A DNA stretch of 64,000 nt, taken from positions 82,571 through 146,570 of the forward strand of contig NZ_MSRR01000001.1 of the NCBI RefSeq assembly GCF_001956585.1, given 5' to 3'. Both the position numbers and the translations under genes were made by a program. Every line of letters begins with the position of its first letter. Position 1 is the first letter of the stretch. Below are positions 1-8,813 of this stretch, one piece after another. The DNA comes from Actinomyces naeslundii (lineage in GTDB: Bacteria; Actinomycetota; Actinomycetes; Actinomycetales; Actinomycetaceae). Under the pieces are notes generated by a model. It did not search any database. It had not been told where the DNA came from and saw nothing but the letters and a program-made list of their open reading frames with translations.

Positions 1-2497
1 CACCGCCCGCCTCGCCTCCGGGATACCACCGGCCGACGCCGCCCCCGTCCTGGAGCTGTCGACCTCCTGGCGCAACGACTCCGCCATCCTCGACGTCGCC
101 AACGCCGTCTCCGAGCCGCTGCGCTCCGGCGTCGTGCAGGACGGGGACCCGGTGGGGGAGCACATCGCCGTCGCCCCCCTGCGGGCCCGGCCCGTCGCCT
201 TCGGGCTGAAGCCCGGGACTGTGCACGGGGCCTTCCTCCAGGACCCCGCCGAGGAGGCCCGTACCGTCGCCGCCTTCCTCGCCGAGCGCTGGTCTCCCGA
301 CGCCGAGATGGCCGTTCTGTGCCGGACCCGGGCGCAGATGGAACCCATCGCCGCCGAGCTGGAGAGGACCGGTCTGCCCTACACGATCGTCGGCCTGGGA
401 GGAATGCTCTACGTCCCCGAGGTCGCCGACGTCCGCGCCCTGCTGACTGCCGCCACGGACCCAGAGCGCGGGGACCGGGTGGTCAGGCTCCTGACCGGCT
501 TCGGCATCGGCGCCAGCGATCTGCACGCCCTGGCGGGCCTGGCCCGTGATCTCCTCCGACCACCTGCACGGAGCACGCAGAGCACCCGGGACGGCGCGGA
601 CGGCAGCGGCGACCAGGTCGACTCACCGTTGCTCAGCGAGGCCCTGGACGCCCTGCTGCGATGGCACGACGACGGGGCGGAGGGGGCCACGGCCGCTGCT
701 TCCCAGGGCCTGACCCCGGCGGGGCTGGCGGTCGCGCTGCGCACCGCCCGAGCGATCAGGCGCGTCCGGGAGGCCCTGGCCCTGCCTCTTCCCGACCTCG
801 TCGCGCTGGCCGAGCAGGCCCTCGGTCTCGACATCGAGATCGCCGCCAGGGTCGACGACCCGATGGGCCACCGCGCCCTCGACTCCTTCCAGGCGACGGC
901 CCTCGGCTACGCCACGGACACCGACACCCCGACGCCTACCGGTTTCCTGGAGTGGCTCGACGCCGCCGAGGAGCATGAGGACGCCATGAGCGCCCCCGAG
1001 GTCGACCCCACGCCCGGGGCGGTCCAGCTCCTGACCGTCCACGCTGCCAAGGGACTGGAGTGGGACGCCGTCGCCGTGCCCGGCATGGACGAGCAGGTCT
1101 TCCCCTCCTACACCAGCAGCGTCAAGGAGGACCTGCGCGTGGTGGAGACCGGCTGGATGGGGAGCACCTCGATCTTCCCCTTCCCTCTGCGGGCCGACGC
1201 CGACGACCTTCCCCCCTTCACCGTCGGCGACCTCAGCCCGGCCGTTACGGACAAGCCCCTCCTGACCGAGACGATGACCGCCTACAAGGAGGCCCTGGGA
1301 CGCCAGAGCCTGCGCGAGGAGCGCCGCCTGGCCTACGTCGCCTTCACCCGGGCCCGCCACGATCTCCTCCTGACCGGCTCCCACCTGTCCAAGACCGCCT
1401 CCAAGCCCCGCCGGCCCTCACGCTTCCTCACCGAGCTCCGCCGGCGCGACCTCCTGGTCCCCTACGCAGACGGATGGGTCGACTTCGATGAGTCCCGACC
1501 CAACCCCCTGACCGCCCTGACCCAGGTGGGCACCTGGCCCCTGGACGCCGGACAGACGGAGACACCGGGCGCTCAGGCGCTGGGAAACGGGCAATCGCAC
1601 GACGACGGGGGAGCGGATACGGACCGGGCTGCCGCGCTGCGCCGAGCCCGGCAGGCGGCCGCCGCCCAGGTCGCCGCCGCCATGAGCGAGGCGAGCCCCA
1701 CCGAGCTGCTCACAGAGCCGACTCCCGTCAGGGCTGCGTCCACGAGCCCCGGCCATGAACCGGAGGCGAGTGATGACACACTGCGACGCTGGCGGCTGGA
1801 GACAGACCTTCTCCTGGCCGAGCGCGCCCGAGCGACGTCGGCCACCCCCACTGTCCGCCTGCCCGAGCACCTGGCCGCCACCCGCCTGGACGACCTGCGC
1901 GCCGACCGTCGGCGATTCGCCCTCGACCTGCGTCGGCCGCTTCCGCCCGAGCCCCGCGCCGCGGGCCGGCTCGGAACCGTCTTCCACGACGCCGTCGCCC
2001 AGCTCCTGAGCGCTCGCGGCACCCTGTTCGGGCTGGGGGAGGCCGGCGTTCCCGACAACCTCGACCCTCAGGACCGGCAACGTGTTGAGCGCTGGCTGGG
2101 GACGGTTGAGAACCTGGCGCTCCTGGACGACTACGTTCTTGTCGACACCGAGATCGACCGGGAGATCACCATCGGTGCCACCACCCTGCGCTGCCGCATG
2201 GACGCCGTCTTCCGCCGCCTGGACGGGTCCGGATGGCTCATCGTCGACTGGAAGACCGGACGCCGCCAGGTCCCGGTGGACCAGCTCAGCGTCTACGTCC
2301 ACGCCTGGGCGGCTTCCCAGGGGGTCTCCGCTGGCTCGGTGCGTGCCGCCTACGTGTATGTCGACTACCCCGGGGGACGTGTCGCCGAGCTCGCCGCGGC
2401 CGGTCTGCTCAGCCTCGACCGGATCGAGTCGGCCCTGACACCGGGGCTCCCATCCGACGAGATGACGCCTCTTCCCCCGCCTGAGCATCCGGGCTAA
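1..2497 (+). CDS. adnB: AdnB-like ATP-dependent DNA helicase/nuclease, 5'-truncated by the window
   Basis: The frame is open from the first bases, so about 831 C-terminal residues are seen. The protein is a UvrD/Rep-type superfamily 1 helicase: a conserved STSWRND segment near the left edge, HAAKGLEWD near 1045 and AYVAFTRARHD near 1335 are motor motifs. A RecB-family nuclease follows, with VDWKTG near 2245 and a downstream Q..VYV segment. Helicase plus C-terminal RecB nuclease is the layout of the mycobacterial AdnA and AdnB subunits, which process double-strand breaks for recombination. The intact motor motifs, HAAKGLEW wording and a phosphotransferase downstream favour AdnB. adnA would be expected upstream, outside the window. 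Family confidence is high; the A/B assignment is moderate. Confidence 0.85.
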   Translation, partial: TARLASGIPPADAAPVLELSTSWRNDSAILDVANAVSEPLRSGVVQDGDPVGEHIAVAPLRARPVAFGLKPGTVHGAFLQDPAEEARTVAAFLAERWSPDAEMAVLCRTRAQMEPIAAELERTGLPYTIVGLGGMLYVPEVADVRALLTAATDPERGDRVVRLLTGFGIGASDLHALAGLARDLLRPPARSTQSTRDGADGSGDQVDSPLLSEALDALLRWHDDGAEGATAAASQGLTPAGLAVALRTARAIRRVREALALPLPDLVALAEQALGLDIEIAARVDDPMGHRALDSFQATALGYATDTDTPTPTGFLEWLDAAEEHEDAMSAPEVDPTPGAVQLLTVHAAKGLEWDAVAVPGMDEQVFPSYTSSVKEDLRVVETGWMGSTSIFPFPLRADADDLPPFTVGDLSPAVTDKPLLTETMTAYKEALGRQSLREERRLAYVAFTRARHDLLLTGSHLSKTASKPRRPSRFLTELRRRDLLVPYADGWVDFDESRPNPLTALTQVGTWPLDAGQTETPGAQALGNGQSHDDGGADTDRAAALRRARQAAAAQVAAAMSEASPTELLTEPTPVRAASTSPGHEPEASDDTLRRWRLETDLLLAERARATSATPTVRLPEHLAATRLDDLRADRRRFALDLRRPLPPEPRAAGRLGTVFHDAVAQLLSARGTLFGLGEAGVPDNLDPQDRQRVERWLGTVENLALLDDYVLVDTEIDREITIGATTLRCRMDAVFRRLDGSGWLIVDWKTGRRQVPVDQLSVYVHAWAASQGVSAGSVRAAYVYVDYPGGRVAELAAAGLLSLDRIESALTPGLPSDEMTPLPPPEHPG

Positions 2498-2601
2498 CGT
2501 CACCTTCAGGACTGCCTGGGGCTCGCCGTCTCGTTCAGACGCGGAGCCACTCACGGTCCGCGCACTCGCGCTTCGCGTCCGACGTTGCAAGGAGACCCCG
2601 C

Positions 2602-3333
2602 ATGCTGGTGACCTGGTCGATCGTCGCCTTCCTCATCAGCTCCTTGTGCTGGATCCTCGGTGACGCGCTCATCGTCGGTTTTCATCGGCCCGACCGGAGC
2701 GAGCACGGCGATTTCATCGATCTCATGGGAGACGACGCCTACGCCTTCTACCCGCGCATCAACGAGCCCCGCCTGCGATGGGGCGCGTTGGTAGCCAACT
2801 ACTCCGTCCCGCTCATGCTCGCCGGCCTCTACGCGCACTGGGTGCTGCTGCGCGGATCGCCGGTCGGGACGGTGGGAGTGCTGCTGCTCGGCATCGGGTT
2901 CAGCCTCTCACCCCTGGCCCACGCCTCCTTCTACCCACTCGCGCTGGCCTCGGAGCGCGCGCACGCGGCCTACCGGACCTACGTGTCGGCCAAGACGATG
3001 AGTCAGGGAGACCAGGACGGCGAAGCGCCCGATCCTGCCGCCCTGGCGCATGCCCGCAGGCTCTACCGCTTCCTCATGCAGGCCTGGATCCCCGCCATCG
3101 GGCTGACGGCGCTGGGGTGGGTCCTTGTCTGCATCGCTCTGGGCTCCGGGGCCACCGCCTTCCCCCGATGGTCACTGATCCTGACCCCGCCGGTGCAGGC
3201 CCTGCCGTGGTACGCCCTGACCCGTCTGCCCTACCCCGGCAAACCGCTGCTGGACGGGGCACTGTTCAACATCGTCAACCTGGTGTGGGCCGGCGCCTTC
3301 CTGGTACTCATGAGCCGCAACCCTCTGACCTGA
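2602..3333 (+). CDS. Multi-pass membrane protein of unknown function (possibly DUF6796-like)
   Basis: 243 residues. The start is supported by AAGGAG at 2589-2594, 7 nt before the ATG. It begins with a hydrophobic helix, followed by a short loop with a PRINEP-like segment, and has about six hydrophobic stretches in all (near residues 5-22, 62-80, 88-108, 158-178, 190-205 and 222-238). A polar Asp/Glu-rich loop near 135-145 is probably cytoplasmic. I cannot name a function; the pattern resembles small uncharacterised integral membrane families such as DUF6796, from memory only. It lies 105 nt after the helicase and may be a separate unit. Its stop codon is part of a hairpin shared with the convergent gene. 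Confidence 0.75.
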   Translation: MLVTWSIVAFLISSLCWILGDALIVGFHRPDRSEHGDFIDLMGDDAYAFYPRINEPRLRWGALVANYSVPLMLAGLYAHWVLLRGSPVGTVGVLLLGIGFSLSPLAHASFYPLALASERAHAAYRTYVSAKTMSQGDQDGEAPDPAALAHARRLYRFLMQAWIPAIGLTALGWVLVCIALGSGATAFPRWSLILTPPVQALPWYALTRLPYPGKPLLDGALFNIVNLVWAGAFLVLMSRNPLT

Positions 3334-3360
3334 CCCCGATCGAGGCGGGAGGCGGGGTCA
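3331..3360. terminator. Bidirectional hairpin built from two convergent stop codons
   Basis: Eight-base arms at 3331-3338 and 3353-3360 are perfectly complementary. Each arm begins with the stop codon of one of the two convergent genes, so the hairpin overlaps both coding ends. There is no U-run. Confidence 0.5.
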
Positions 3361-4677
3361 GTCGTCCTCATCGTCGACGCGAACCATCGCCACCGGGTTG
3401 GTGACCGCGTCGGGCTCCGCGGGCTCACGCTCCCCGGGCACCGGCGCCAGCCGGGGCGTGGCCGGCTCCACCAGCGGGGCGTCACCCACCTGGGCGGCCA
3501 GGTCCTCCAGCATTGCCACCGCGTCGTTGATGACCGGCTTGTCCCCGGTTCGCACCCCGTGCAGCAGCCAGCGCGCCAGGCTGAGCTCACTGACCAGCTC
3601 GGCCCGCTCGCGCAGGTGCCGGTCGACGCCCTCGGTGCGCGCGATGTCGTAGGCGTCCTCGATGGAGTCCAGGCAGTCCACCGGCGCCGAGGAGTACACC
3701 CAGGCCAGGTCCTCGGCCGGGTCACCCACGTGCGCCTGAGTCCAGCCGCGTACGGCCACCACCGTGCCGCCGGCCACCAGCACGTTCTCCTCGGCGAGGT
3801 CGCCGTGGACCACGGTGGGGCGGAAGCGCCACAGGGCAGTGTCCTCCAGCGCCTGCTCCCAGCGCCCCAGCAGCTCCGGTGGAGTCCTGCCCGTCGCGGC
3901 GGCGTCGTCCAGCAGGCTCAGCCAGCGCCGGCGTACCTCCTCGGCGTCGTAGACCGGCATCCCCGCCTCAGAGATCACCGACATCTCCAGCTCATGGATC
4001 TCGCCGAGGGCCTTGCCCAGTCCTGCGGACATCCCCGGCCCCGGGCGGAGCGCCTCGATCGGGATCGGCTTGCCCTCCACGTGCGAGCGGACCTGGATGT
4101 GGGCGCCCTGCTGGCGCAGGGAGCCGGCAGCCCGGGGCACGTTGAAGGAGAGCCGCCCGTCATCGACGACCCTGCCGATGCGGCGCAGCACCTCGGCCTC
4201 GGCCTCCAGAGAGGCGCCGACGGCGTCGGTGCGCGCCTCATGAACCTCCCAGTGGCGGCCCTGGGTGTCGATGACGCCGATGATGTGCCGTTCGGGGGTC
4301 TCGGACTGCGGTAGCGCCAGGCGGGCCGGGTTGAGACCGGCGACGGCGACGCTCGCCATGGCGGCCAGTGAGAGTGCGGAGTGATGAGGACGAGGAGTCT
4401 CGGCGGGCTGGGCCTGTGGGGCCGGCGTGCTGCTCTGCGGCGGCTCGGCCGAGGCCCCCGGCAGCGGGGCCACGACCACGGGCGCACGATAGTCCTCGTC
4501 GTGCTCGTCGGATCGCTGATCGGAGTGCTCAGCCTGTTGCTGGTTGCAGTCCTCATCGCCGGCCGTCGGAGCCTCAGCGTGCTCGACGTCGGAGGCCGCC
4601 TCATCGGTGAGTCTGTCGACGCGGCCGTTGACATCGGTGCTGCCGGGGGCGTCCGGGGACTGCGGAGGCTGTGACAT
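3358..4677 (-). CDS. APH-fold phosphotransferase-like protein, probably degenerate
   Basis: 439 residues. The first 115 or so are acidic, Pro/Gln-rich and look disordered. The rest matches the APH/choline-kinase fold: the catalytic loop HGDLAEENVL keeps the catalytic Asp and Asn, and GDPAEDLAW is the following structural motif. Two key features look lost. The metal-binding Asp normally found in an IDW motif before GDP is replaced (VRGW), and no clear lysine occupies the VAIK-like strand (HWEVHEAR). It may be a pseudokinase or bind a substrate without phosphorylating it. Related phosphotransferases commonly sit near the AdnB region in actinobacteria. The ATG lacks a Shine-Dalgarno but has TACGGT 6 nt upstream (4684-4689), as for a leaderless transcript. 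Confidence 0.8.
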   Translation of the reverse strand: MSQPPQSPDAPGSTDVNGRVDRLTDEAASDVEHAEAPTAGDEDCNQQQAEHSDQRSDEHDEDYRAPVVVAPLPGASAEPPQSSTPAPQAQPAETPRPHHSALSLAAMASVAVAGLNPARLALPQSETPERHIIGVIDTQGRHWEVHEARTDAVGASLEAEAEVLRRIGRVVDDGRLSFNVPRAAGSLRQQGAHIQVRSHVEGKPIPIEALRPGPGMSAGLGKALGEIHELEMSVISEAGMPVYDAEEVRRRWLSLLDDAAATGRTPPELLGRWEQALEDTALWRFRPTVVHGDLAEENVLVAGGTVVAVRGWTQAHVGDPAEDLAWVYSSAPVDCLDSIEDAYDIARTEGVDRHLRERAELVSELSLARWLLHGVRTGDKPVINDAVAMLEDLAAQVGDAPLVEPATPRLAPVPGEREPAEPDAVTNPVAMVRVDDEDD

Positions 4678-4791
4678 GGTCCAACCGTAGGCGACAGGTC
4701 CTATGTCTTGCAGGACAGCCGCGCCCGTCCGCTGGCGGCAAACGCCGAATTCGCTGGACAGTGAACCGATGAATGTGCAACAACGTCCGAG

Positions 4792-4800
4792 TTATCCACA
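4792..4800 (+). promoter_or_regulatory. Perfect DnaA-box match upstream of tadA
   Basis: TTATCCACA exactly matches the consensus DnaA box. It is a single copy in the gap between the divergent phosphotransferase and tad genes, about 50 nt before the proposed -10 element. One isolated box cannot act as an origin; it could be regulatory or chance. Confidence 0.35.
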
Positions 4801-4840
4801 GGGTTTACCGAGGTGGTGGTCGTTTTGCGATCAGGTGTCC

Positions 4841-4846
4841 TAGAGT
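4841..4846 (+). promoter_or_regulatory. -10 element of the tad operon
   Basis: TAGAGT lies 6 nt before an in-frame GTG at 4853. This is either the promoter of a leaderless tadA with a 38-residue N-terminal extension, or the promoter of a 114-nt leader before the ATG at 4967. No good -35 is visible. Confidence 0.4.
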
Positions 4847-4966
4847 TTCTCCGTGATGACGGTCACCAAGTGCTCGGTGGCTGAGAGGGTAGCGCCGATC
4901 CCCAGCGCGGCCCGCACACGTCCTCACTCATCCCGTTCTCATCAATTCACGTCACTGAGAGGCACC

Positions 4967-6217
4967 ATGGACGCCGCCGATCTCCTCCTCGCGGAGGTGC
5001 GCGAGCTGGTCCGCGCTCGCGGAATCGACCCGCTCAAGGACACCTCCGCCCTCGAGCAGCTCGTCACCGACGCCGAGGACGACTACCTGCGCCGTTCCGA
5101 CGCCGGACTCGTGCCGCCACTCATTGACCCGGCTGGAGCCCGCTCCCACGTGCTGGACTCCATGGCGGGCCTGGGGCCGCTCCAGAGCTACCTCGACGAC
5201 GAGTCCATCGAGGAGATCTGGGTCAACGCCCCCGGTCGTGTCTTCATCGCCCGCTCCGGGCGCCCGGAGCTGACCACCACGATCCTGGAGAGTGAGGACC
5301 TCGCCGTTCTGGTCGAGCGGATGCTGCGTGCCTCCGGGCGCCGCCTGGACCTGTCCAGCCCCTTCGTCGACGCCCAGCTGGCCGGAGGACAGCGACTTCA
5401 TGTCGTCATCCCGCCGATCACCTCCCAGCACTGGGCCGTGAACATCCGTAAGCACACCTCCCGTGCCTCGCGCACCAGCGACCTGGTGCGCATGGGCTCG
5501 ATGACCAGCCAGGTCGCGGCCTTCCTGGACGCCTCCGTGCAGTCCGGCCTCAACATCCTGGTCTCGGGAGCCACCCAGGCCGGGAAGACCACGATGGTGA
5601 GGGCGCTTGCCGGAGCCATCCCGGGAGGGCAGCGGGTCATCTCCTGCGAGGAGGTCTTCGAGCTGGCCCTGCGCAACCGGGACTGCGTGGCGATGCAGAC
5701 CCGTCCGCCCAACCTCGAGGGCGTTGGTGAGATCAGTCTGCGCCGACTGGTCAAGGAGGCACTGCGCATGCGTCCCGACCGCCTCATCATCGGAGAGGTG
5801 CGTGAGGCCGAGGCCCTCGACCTGCTCCTCGCGATGAACTCCGGACTGTCCTCAATGTGCACCCTGCACGCCAACTCCGCGCGGGAGGCCGTCATCAAGA
5901 TCTGCACGCTTCCGTTGCTGGCAGGGGAGAACGTCTCCAGCGACTTCGTGGTCCCGACCGTGGCCAGCGCCATCGACCTGGTCGTCCACCTCGACCTGGA
6001 CCGGGACGGGCGGCGCACCGTCAGGGAGGTTGCCGCCCTGTCCGGCCGGGTCGAGAACGGCGTCATCGAGACCTCCGACGTCTTTCACCGTGACCACAGC
6101 GGCAATCTCGTCCGGGGCGCGGGTGCTCCCAGCGGCGCCGAGCGCTTCGGTCGGGCCGGACACGATCTCGCCGCTCTGCTGAGCTCCCACTCCGACAACA
6201 GCAAGGGAGCGTACTGA
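4967..6217 (+). CDS. tadA: TadA/CpaF-type pilus assembly ATPase
   Basis: 416 residues from the chosen ATG, which has GAGAGG just upstream and starts MDAADLLLAEVRELV, typical of the family. It is a secretion-type hexameric ATPase that would power assembly of Flp/type IVc pili at the membrane. Walker A GATQAGKT is near residue 201, the Asp-box region (VISCEEVFEL) follows, and the Walker B segment with RLIIGEVREAEALDLL is near 271, followed by a His-box CTLHANS. An in-frame GTG at 4853 would add 38 residues of low-complexity sequence; a -10 six bases before it keeps that start possible. The stop overlaps the next ATG by one base, so translation with tadB is coupled. Confidence 0.92.
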   Translation: MDAADLLLAEVRELVRARGIDPLKDTSALEQLVTDAEDDYLRRSDAGLVPPLIDPAGARSHVLDSMAGLGPLQSYLDDESIEEIWVNAPGRVFIARSGRPELTTTILESEDLAVLVERMLRASGRRLDLSSPFVDAQLAGGQRLHVVIPPITSQHWAVNIRKHTSRASRTSDLVRMGSMTSQVAAFLDASVQSGLNILVSGATQAGKTTMVRALAGAIPGGQRVISCEEVFELALRNRDCVAMQTRPPNLEGVGEISLRRLVKEALRMRPDRLIIGEVREAEALDLLLAMNSGLSSMCTLHANSAREAVIKICTLPLLAGENVSSDFVVPTVASAIDLVVHLDLDRDGRRTVREVAALSGRVENGVIETSDVFHRDHSGNLVRGAGAPSGAERFGRAGHDLAALLSSHSDNSKGAY

Positions 6218-7068
6218 TGGGTGCTGTCGCGGGACTTCTCGCAGGCGTGGGGCTTCTGCTCATCTGGCTGGCATGCACCTCCGATCCGCCCCAGTGGCGC
6301 TCAAGGCGCTCGCGTCTCCTGGCGGACATCCTGGTCCAGGCCGGCGCCGGTCGCACCAGCCCCACCATGTTCGTCGTGGGATCGATCGGTCTGGGGCTGC
6401 TCATCGGCCTGGTCTTTCTGGGAACCTCACGGGCCTGGCCGGTCGCGCTGTCCTTCGCCGTCATCTTCACCGCGATTCCCTTCCTTATCATCTCCTCGCG
6501 GGCGCGCAGCCGCCGCACTCGTCTGCGCCAGGTATGGCCCGAGGCCGTCGACACCCTCGTCTCGGGCGTCCGTGCGGGCATGAGCTTGCCAGAGGCCCTG
6601 ACCAACCTCGGTGAACGCGGCCCGGAAGCGGTCCGCCCCCAGTTCCGGGCCTTTGCCACCGACTACGCCGCCTCCGCCCGCTTCGACAGCGCCTTGGATC
6701 GTCTCAAGGCCCGCTTCGCCGACCCTGTTGCGGATCGGATCGTCGAGGCCCTGCGCCTGGCCCACGAGGTTGGTGGTACGGACCTGGGAACGCTCCTGCG
6801 CTCCTTGTCTCAGATGCTGCGTGAGGACATGCGTACCCGTGGGGAGCTCGAGGCGCGACAGTCCTGGACCGTCAACGGCGCCAAGGTCGCGGTCGCCGCC
6901 CCGTGGCTCGTCCTGGCGCTGCTGTCCACCCGGCCCCAGGCGGCGGCCGCATACGCCACCGCCACCGGCGCCCTCATCCTTCTGGTCGGCGCCGTCGTCT
7001 CGGTGATCGCCTACCGGCTCATGCTGCGCCTGGGGCGCCTTCCCGAGGAGGAGAGGACTCTGCGATGA
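6217..7068 (+). CDS. tadB: TadB-type pilus assembly membrane protein
   Basis: 283 residues with an N-terminal hydrophobic helix, a second membrane hairpin near 45-95, a cytoplasmic T2SF (GspF-like) domain near 115-225 and a C-terminal membrane pair ending with a basic tail. The T2SF core shows VRAGMSLPEALTNL and DPVADRIVEALRLAHEVGG. TadB forms the inner-membrane platform with TadC and is driven by the TadA ATPase. It starts on the tadA stop (TGATG) and ends in a 4-nt ATGA overlap with tadC, so it is clearly co-translated. Length is normal for the family. Confidence 0.9.
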   Translation: MGAVAGLLAGVGLLLIWLACTSDPPQWRSRRSRLLADILVQAGAGRTSPTMFVVGSIGLGLLIGLVFLGTSRAWPVALSFAVIFTAIPFLIISSRARSRRTRLRQVWPEAVDTLVSGVRAGMSLPEALTNLGERGPEAVRPQFRAFATDYAASARFDSALDRLKARFADPVADRIVEALRLAHEVGGTDLGTLLRSLSQMLREDMRTRGELEARQSWTVNGAKVAVAAPWLVLALLSTRPQAAAAYATATGALILLVGAVVSVIAYRLMLRLGRLPEEERTLR

Positions 7069-8018
7069 CCCCGATGAACGTCACGTTCGCCGGCGGACTG
7101 GCGGGCCTGGTGGGTGCCGTGGGGATCCTGACCATCATCTCGGCGGTCCGGCGACGTCGTCCCACACTCATGGCCAGGCTGGAGCCGTACGTCCACCGGC
7201 GTCCCACGACCTCTGGGCTTCTGACCGCCTCGGCGGGGCCGGCCTCAGACGGACGCACCGTCGTCGGTCTGCTCGCGGCCTCCATCGCAGAGGTCCTCAG
7301 CCTCGGGCGGATACTGGACTCCCTGGGGTCATCGGCAGACTCGGTCCGACGGCGGCTGGCGCGTTCCGGCTCGTCTCTCGGGCTCGATCAGTTCCGCCTC
7401 CAGCAGGTTCTGTGGTCCACGACGGCGCTCCTGCTCGCCCTTGCGGCTGGGGGACTGGCGGCCCTTATCAGGTCCGTCAACGTGCCCGCGCTCATCGTCC
7501 TGTCCCTCATGGCCGTCGTGGTCGGTGCGGCGGCCCGGGACTGGTGGCTCAGCCGGGCCGTCTCAAAGCGGTTGGCGCGGATCGAGGCCCAGCTGCCCGA
7601 CGTCGTCGAGCTCCTCGCCCTGGCTGTCGGAGCCGGTCAGGGGCCGGTGGCCGCCATCGAACGTGTTGTCGTCCTTGGACAAGGAGATCTTGTCGACGAG
7701 CTGGACACGACCCTGACCGATGTTCGTTCCGGCACCGTCCTGTCCACCGCCCTGGATCGGCTGGAGAGACGAATCGGCTCCATCCACGTCACCCGCCTGT
7801 GCGAGGCGATCATCGTCGCCCTTGAACGTGGCACGCCTCTGGCCGATGTCCTGCGCTCCCAGGCCAAGGACGCGCGGGAGACGGCGCGTCAGGACCTCAT
7901 GGAGGAGGGCGGCAGACGTGAGATCGCCCAGATGGTCCCCGTGGTCTTCCTCGTCCTGCCCATCACGGTCGTCTTCGCTCTCTTCCCGGGGCTGCTCGTC
8001 CTGAGACTGGGGGTGTGA
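7065..8018 (+). CDS. tadC: TadC-type pilus assembly membrane protein
   Basis: 317 residues with a second T2SF domain: LPDVVELLALAVGAGQGPVAA near 175-195 and ALERGTPLADVLRSQ near 250. An N-terminal membrane helix, a helical hairpin near 115-155 and a C-terminal pair are present. With TadB it would form the membrane platform for pilin polymerisation. The ATG at 7065 overlaps the tadB stop by 4 nt; a second in-frame ATG at 7074 is an alternative. A pyrimidine-rich gap of 92 nt without a hairpin separates it from the pilin-like gene. Confidence 0.9.
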   Translation: MTPMNVTFAGGLAGLVGAVGILTIISAVRRRRPTLMARLEPYVHRRPTTSGLLTASAGPASDGRTVVGLLAASIAEVLSLGRILDSLGSSADSVRRRLARSGSSLGLDQFRLQQVLWSTTALLLALAAGGLAALIRSVNVPALIVLSLMAVVVGAAARDWWLSRAVSKRLARIEAQLPDVVELLALAVGAGQGPVAAIERVVVLGQGDLVDELDTTLTDVRSGTVLSTALDRLERRIGSIHVTRLCEAIIVALERGTPLADVLRSQAKDARETARQDLMEEGGRREIAQMVPVVFLVLPITVVFALFPGLLVLRLGV

Positions 8019-8110
8019 GGCACGTCCGTCGTCCTCGTCTCTTCCGTCTCCCGGACCCTCCCCTCCCTCGTCCCTCCGATCAGATTCCCATCCGTCAACA
8101 AGGAGCAGTC

Positions 8111-8341
8111 ATGAAGCGCATTGTTCTCGCCCTGTCGCAGTCGTCTCGTCCAGGATCCAGGACGTGGAGGATCATCCGCCCATCACGGATCGATCTGCGG
8201 GACGAGCGTGGTGATGTCCCCGGCTGGGTCCTGGTGACCCTCATGACCGCTGGTCTGGTGGTGGCCCTGTGGACAGTCGCCGGCAGCACACTGACCGAGG
8301 TGTTCCTCAACGCCATCGCGAAGGTGACGAGTGCGATCTGA
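8111..8341 (+). CDS. Short Flp/DUF4244-like pilin candidate lacking the usual Glu-Tyr motif
   Basis: 76 residues, preceded by AAGGAG with good spacing. A basic N-terminal half (about 38 residues) leads into a single hydrophobic helix and a short C-terminal tail. Size, topology and position between tadC and tadE are those of the Flp pilin. The usual site is Gly followed, after a few residues, by Glu-Tyr; here the sequence reads RGDVPGWVLVTL, with Gly-Trp where Glu-Tyr is expected. The Glu at position 5 of mature pilin is normally needed for cleavage and assembly. It may be an unprocessed or non-canonical pilin. A start at 8015 is possible but has no comparable ribosome-binding site. Confidence 0.7.
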   Translation: MKRIVLALSQSSRPGSRTWRIIRPSRIDLRDERGDVPGWVLVTLMTAGLVVALWTVAGSTLTEVFLNAIAKVTSAI

Positions 8342-8813
8342 ACGGATCGGCCGTAGCGTCTCGGTTCCGTGCATGAACCGCGCAGGCTTCCGGTTGTGCC
8401 CGAGCCGTCTGAGCGTCCGGGACGAGTCCGGATCCGCGGTCGTCGAGTTCGTCATGGTGGGTGCCCTCGTCGTCATCGTGTTCGTCGCGCTCCTCCAGGT
8501 CGCACTGGGTGTCTACGCGCGCAACGTCCTCACTGACGCCGCCGGCGACGGGGCCCGCCGGGCCGCTCTGGTAGGAGGCACCGAGGCTGAGGCTCGGCAA
8601 CGGGTGCAGGCCCTGTCCGACGCCGCGCTGCGTCGCGGCTACGTGAACACCGTGACCGTCTCTCGAGTTCCTTCCGGCGACCTGACGATCGTTGAGGTGA
8701 CGGCGACTGCGCCCTTTCCGGTTCTGGGGCTGTTCGGCCCCGGAGGGACGATGAAGGTGCAGGGACACGCGGTCGACGAGTCCTCACTCGTCCGGGAGAG
8801 TGAACAGGGGTGA
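8331..8813 (+). CDS. tadE: TadE-like minor pilin/pseudopilin
   Basis: 160 residues. After a basic leader comes the hallmark DESGSAVVEFVMVGALVV: a Gly-Ser-Ala plus Glu at +5 junction followed by a transmembrane helix, as in TadE pseudopilins. The remainder is a short extracellular beta-rich domain. I chose GTG 8331 because GAAGGTGA lies just upstream; it overlaps the pilin gene by 11 nt. ATG 8373 has no ribosome-binding site. The stop overlaps the next gene (GTGA). It probably needs a prepilin peptidase, which is not encoded in this window. Confidence 0.85.
   Translation: MRSERIGRSVSVPCMNRAGFRLCPSRLSVRDESGSAVVEFVMVGALVVIVFVALLQVALGVYARNVLTDAAGDGARRAALVGGTEAEARQRVQALSDAALRRGYVNTVTVSRVPSGDLTIVEVTATAPFPVLGLFGPGGTMKVQGHAVDESSLVRESEQG

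Noticed and set aside
1418..2590. Long minus-strand frame inside the helicase gene
   Set aside because: Antisense shadow of the AdnB-like gene; no family motif, no ribosome-binding site.
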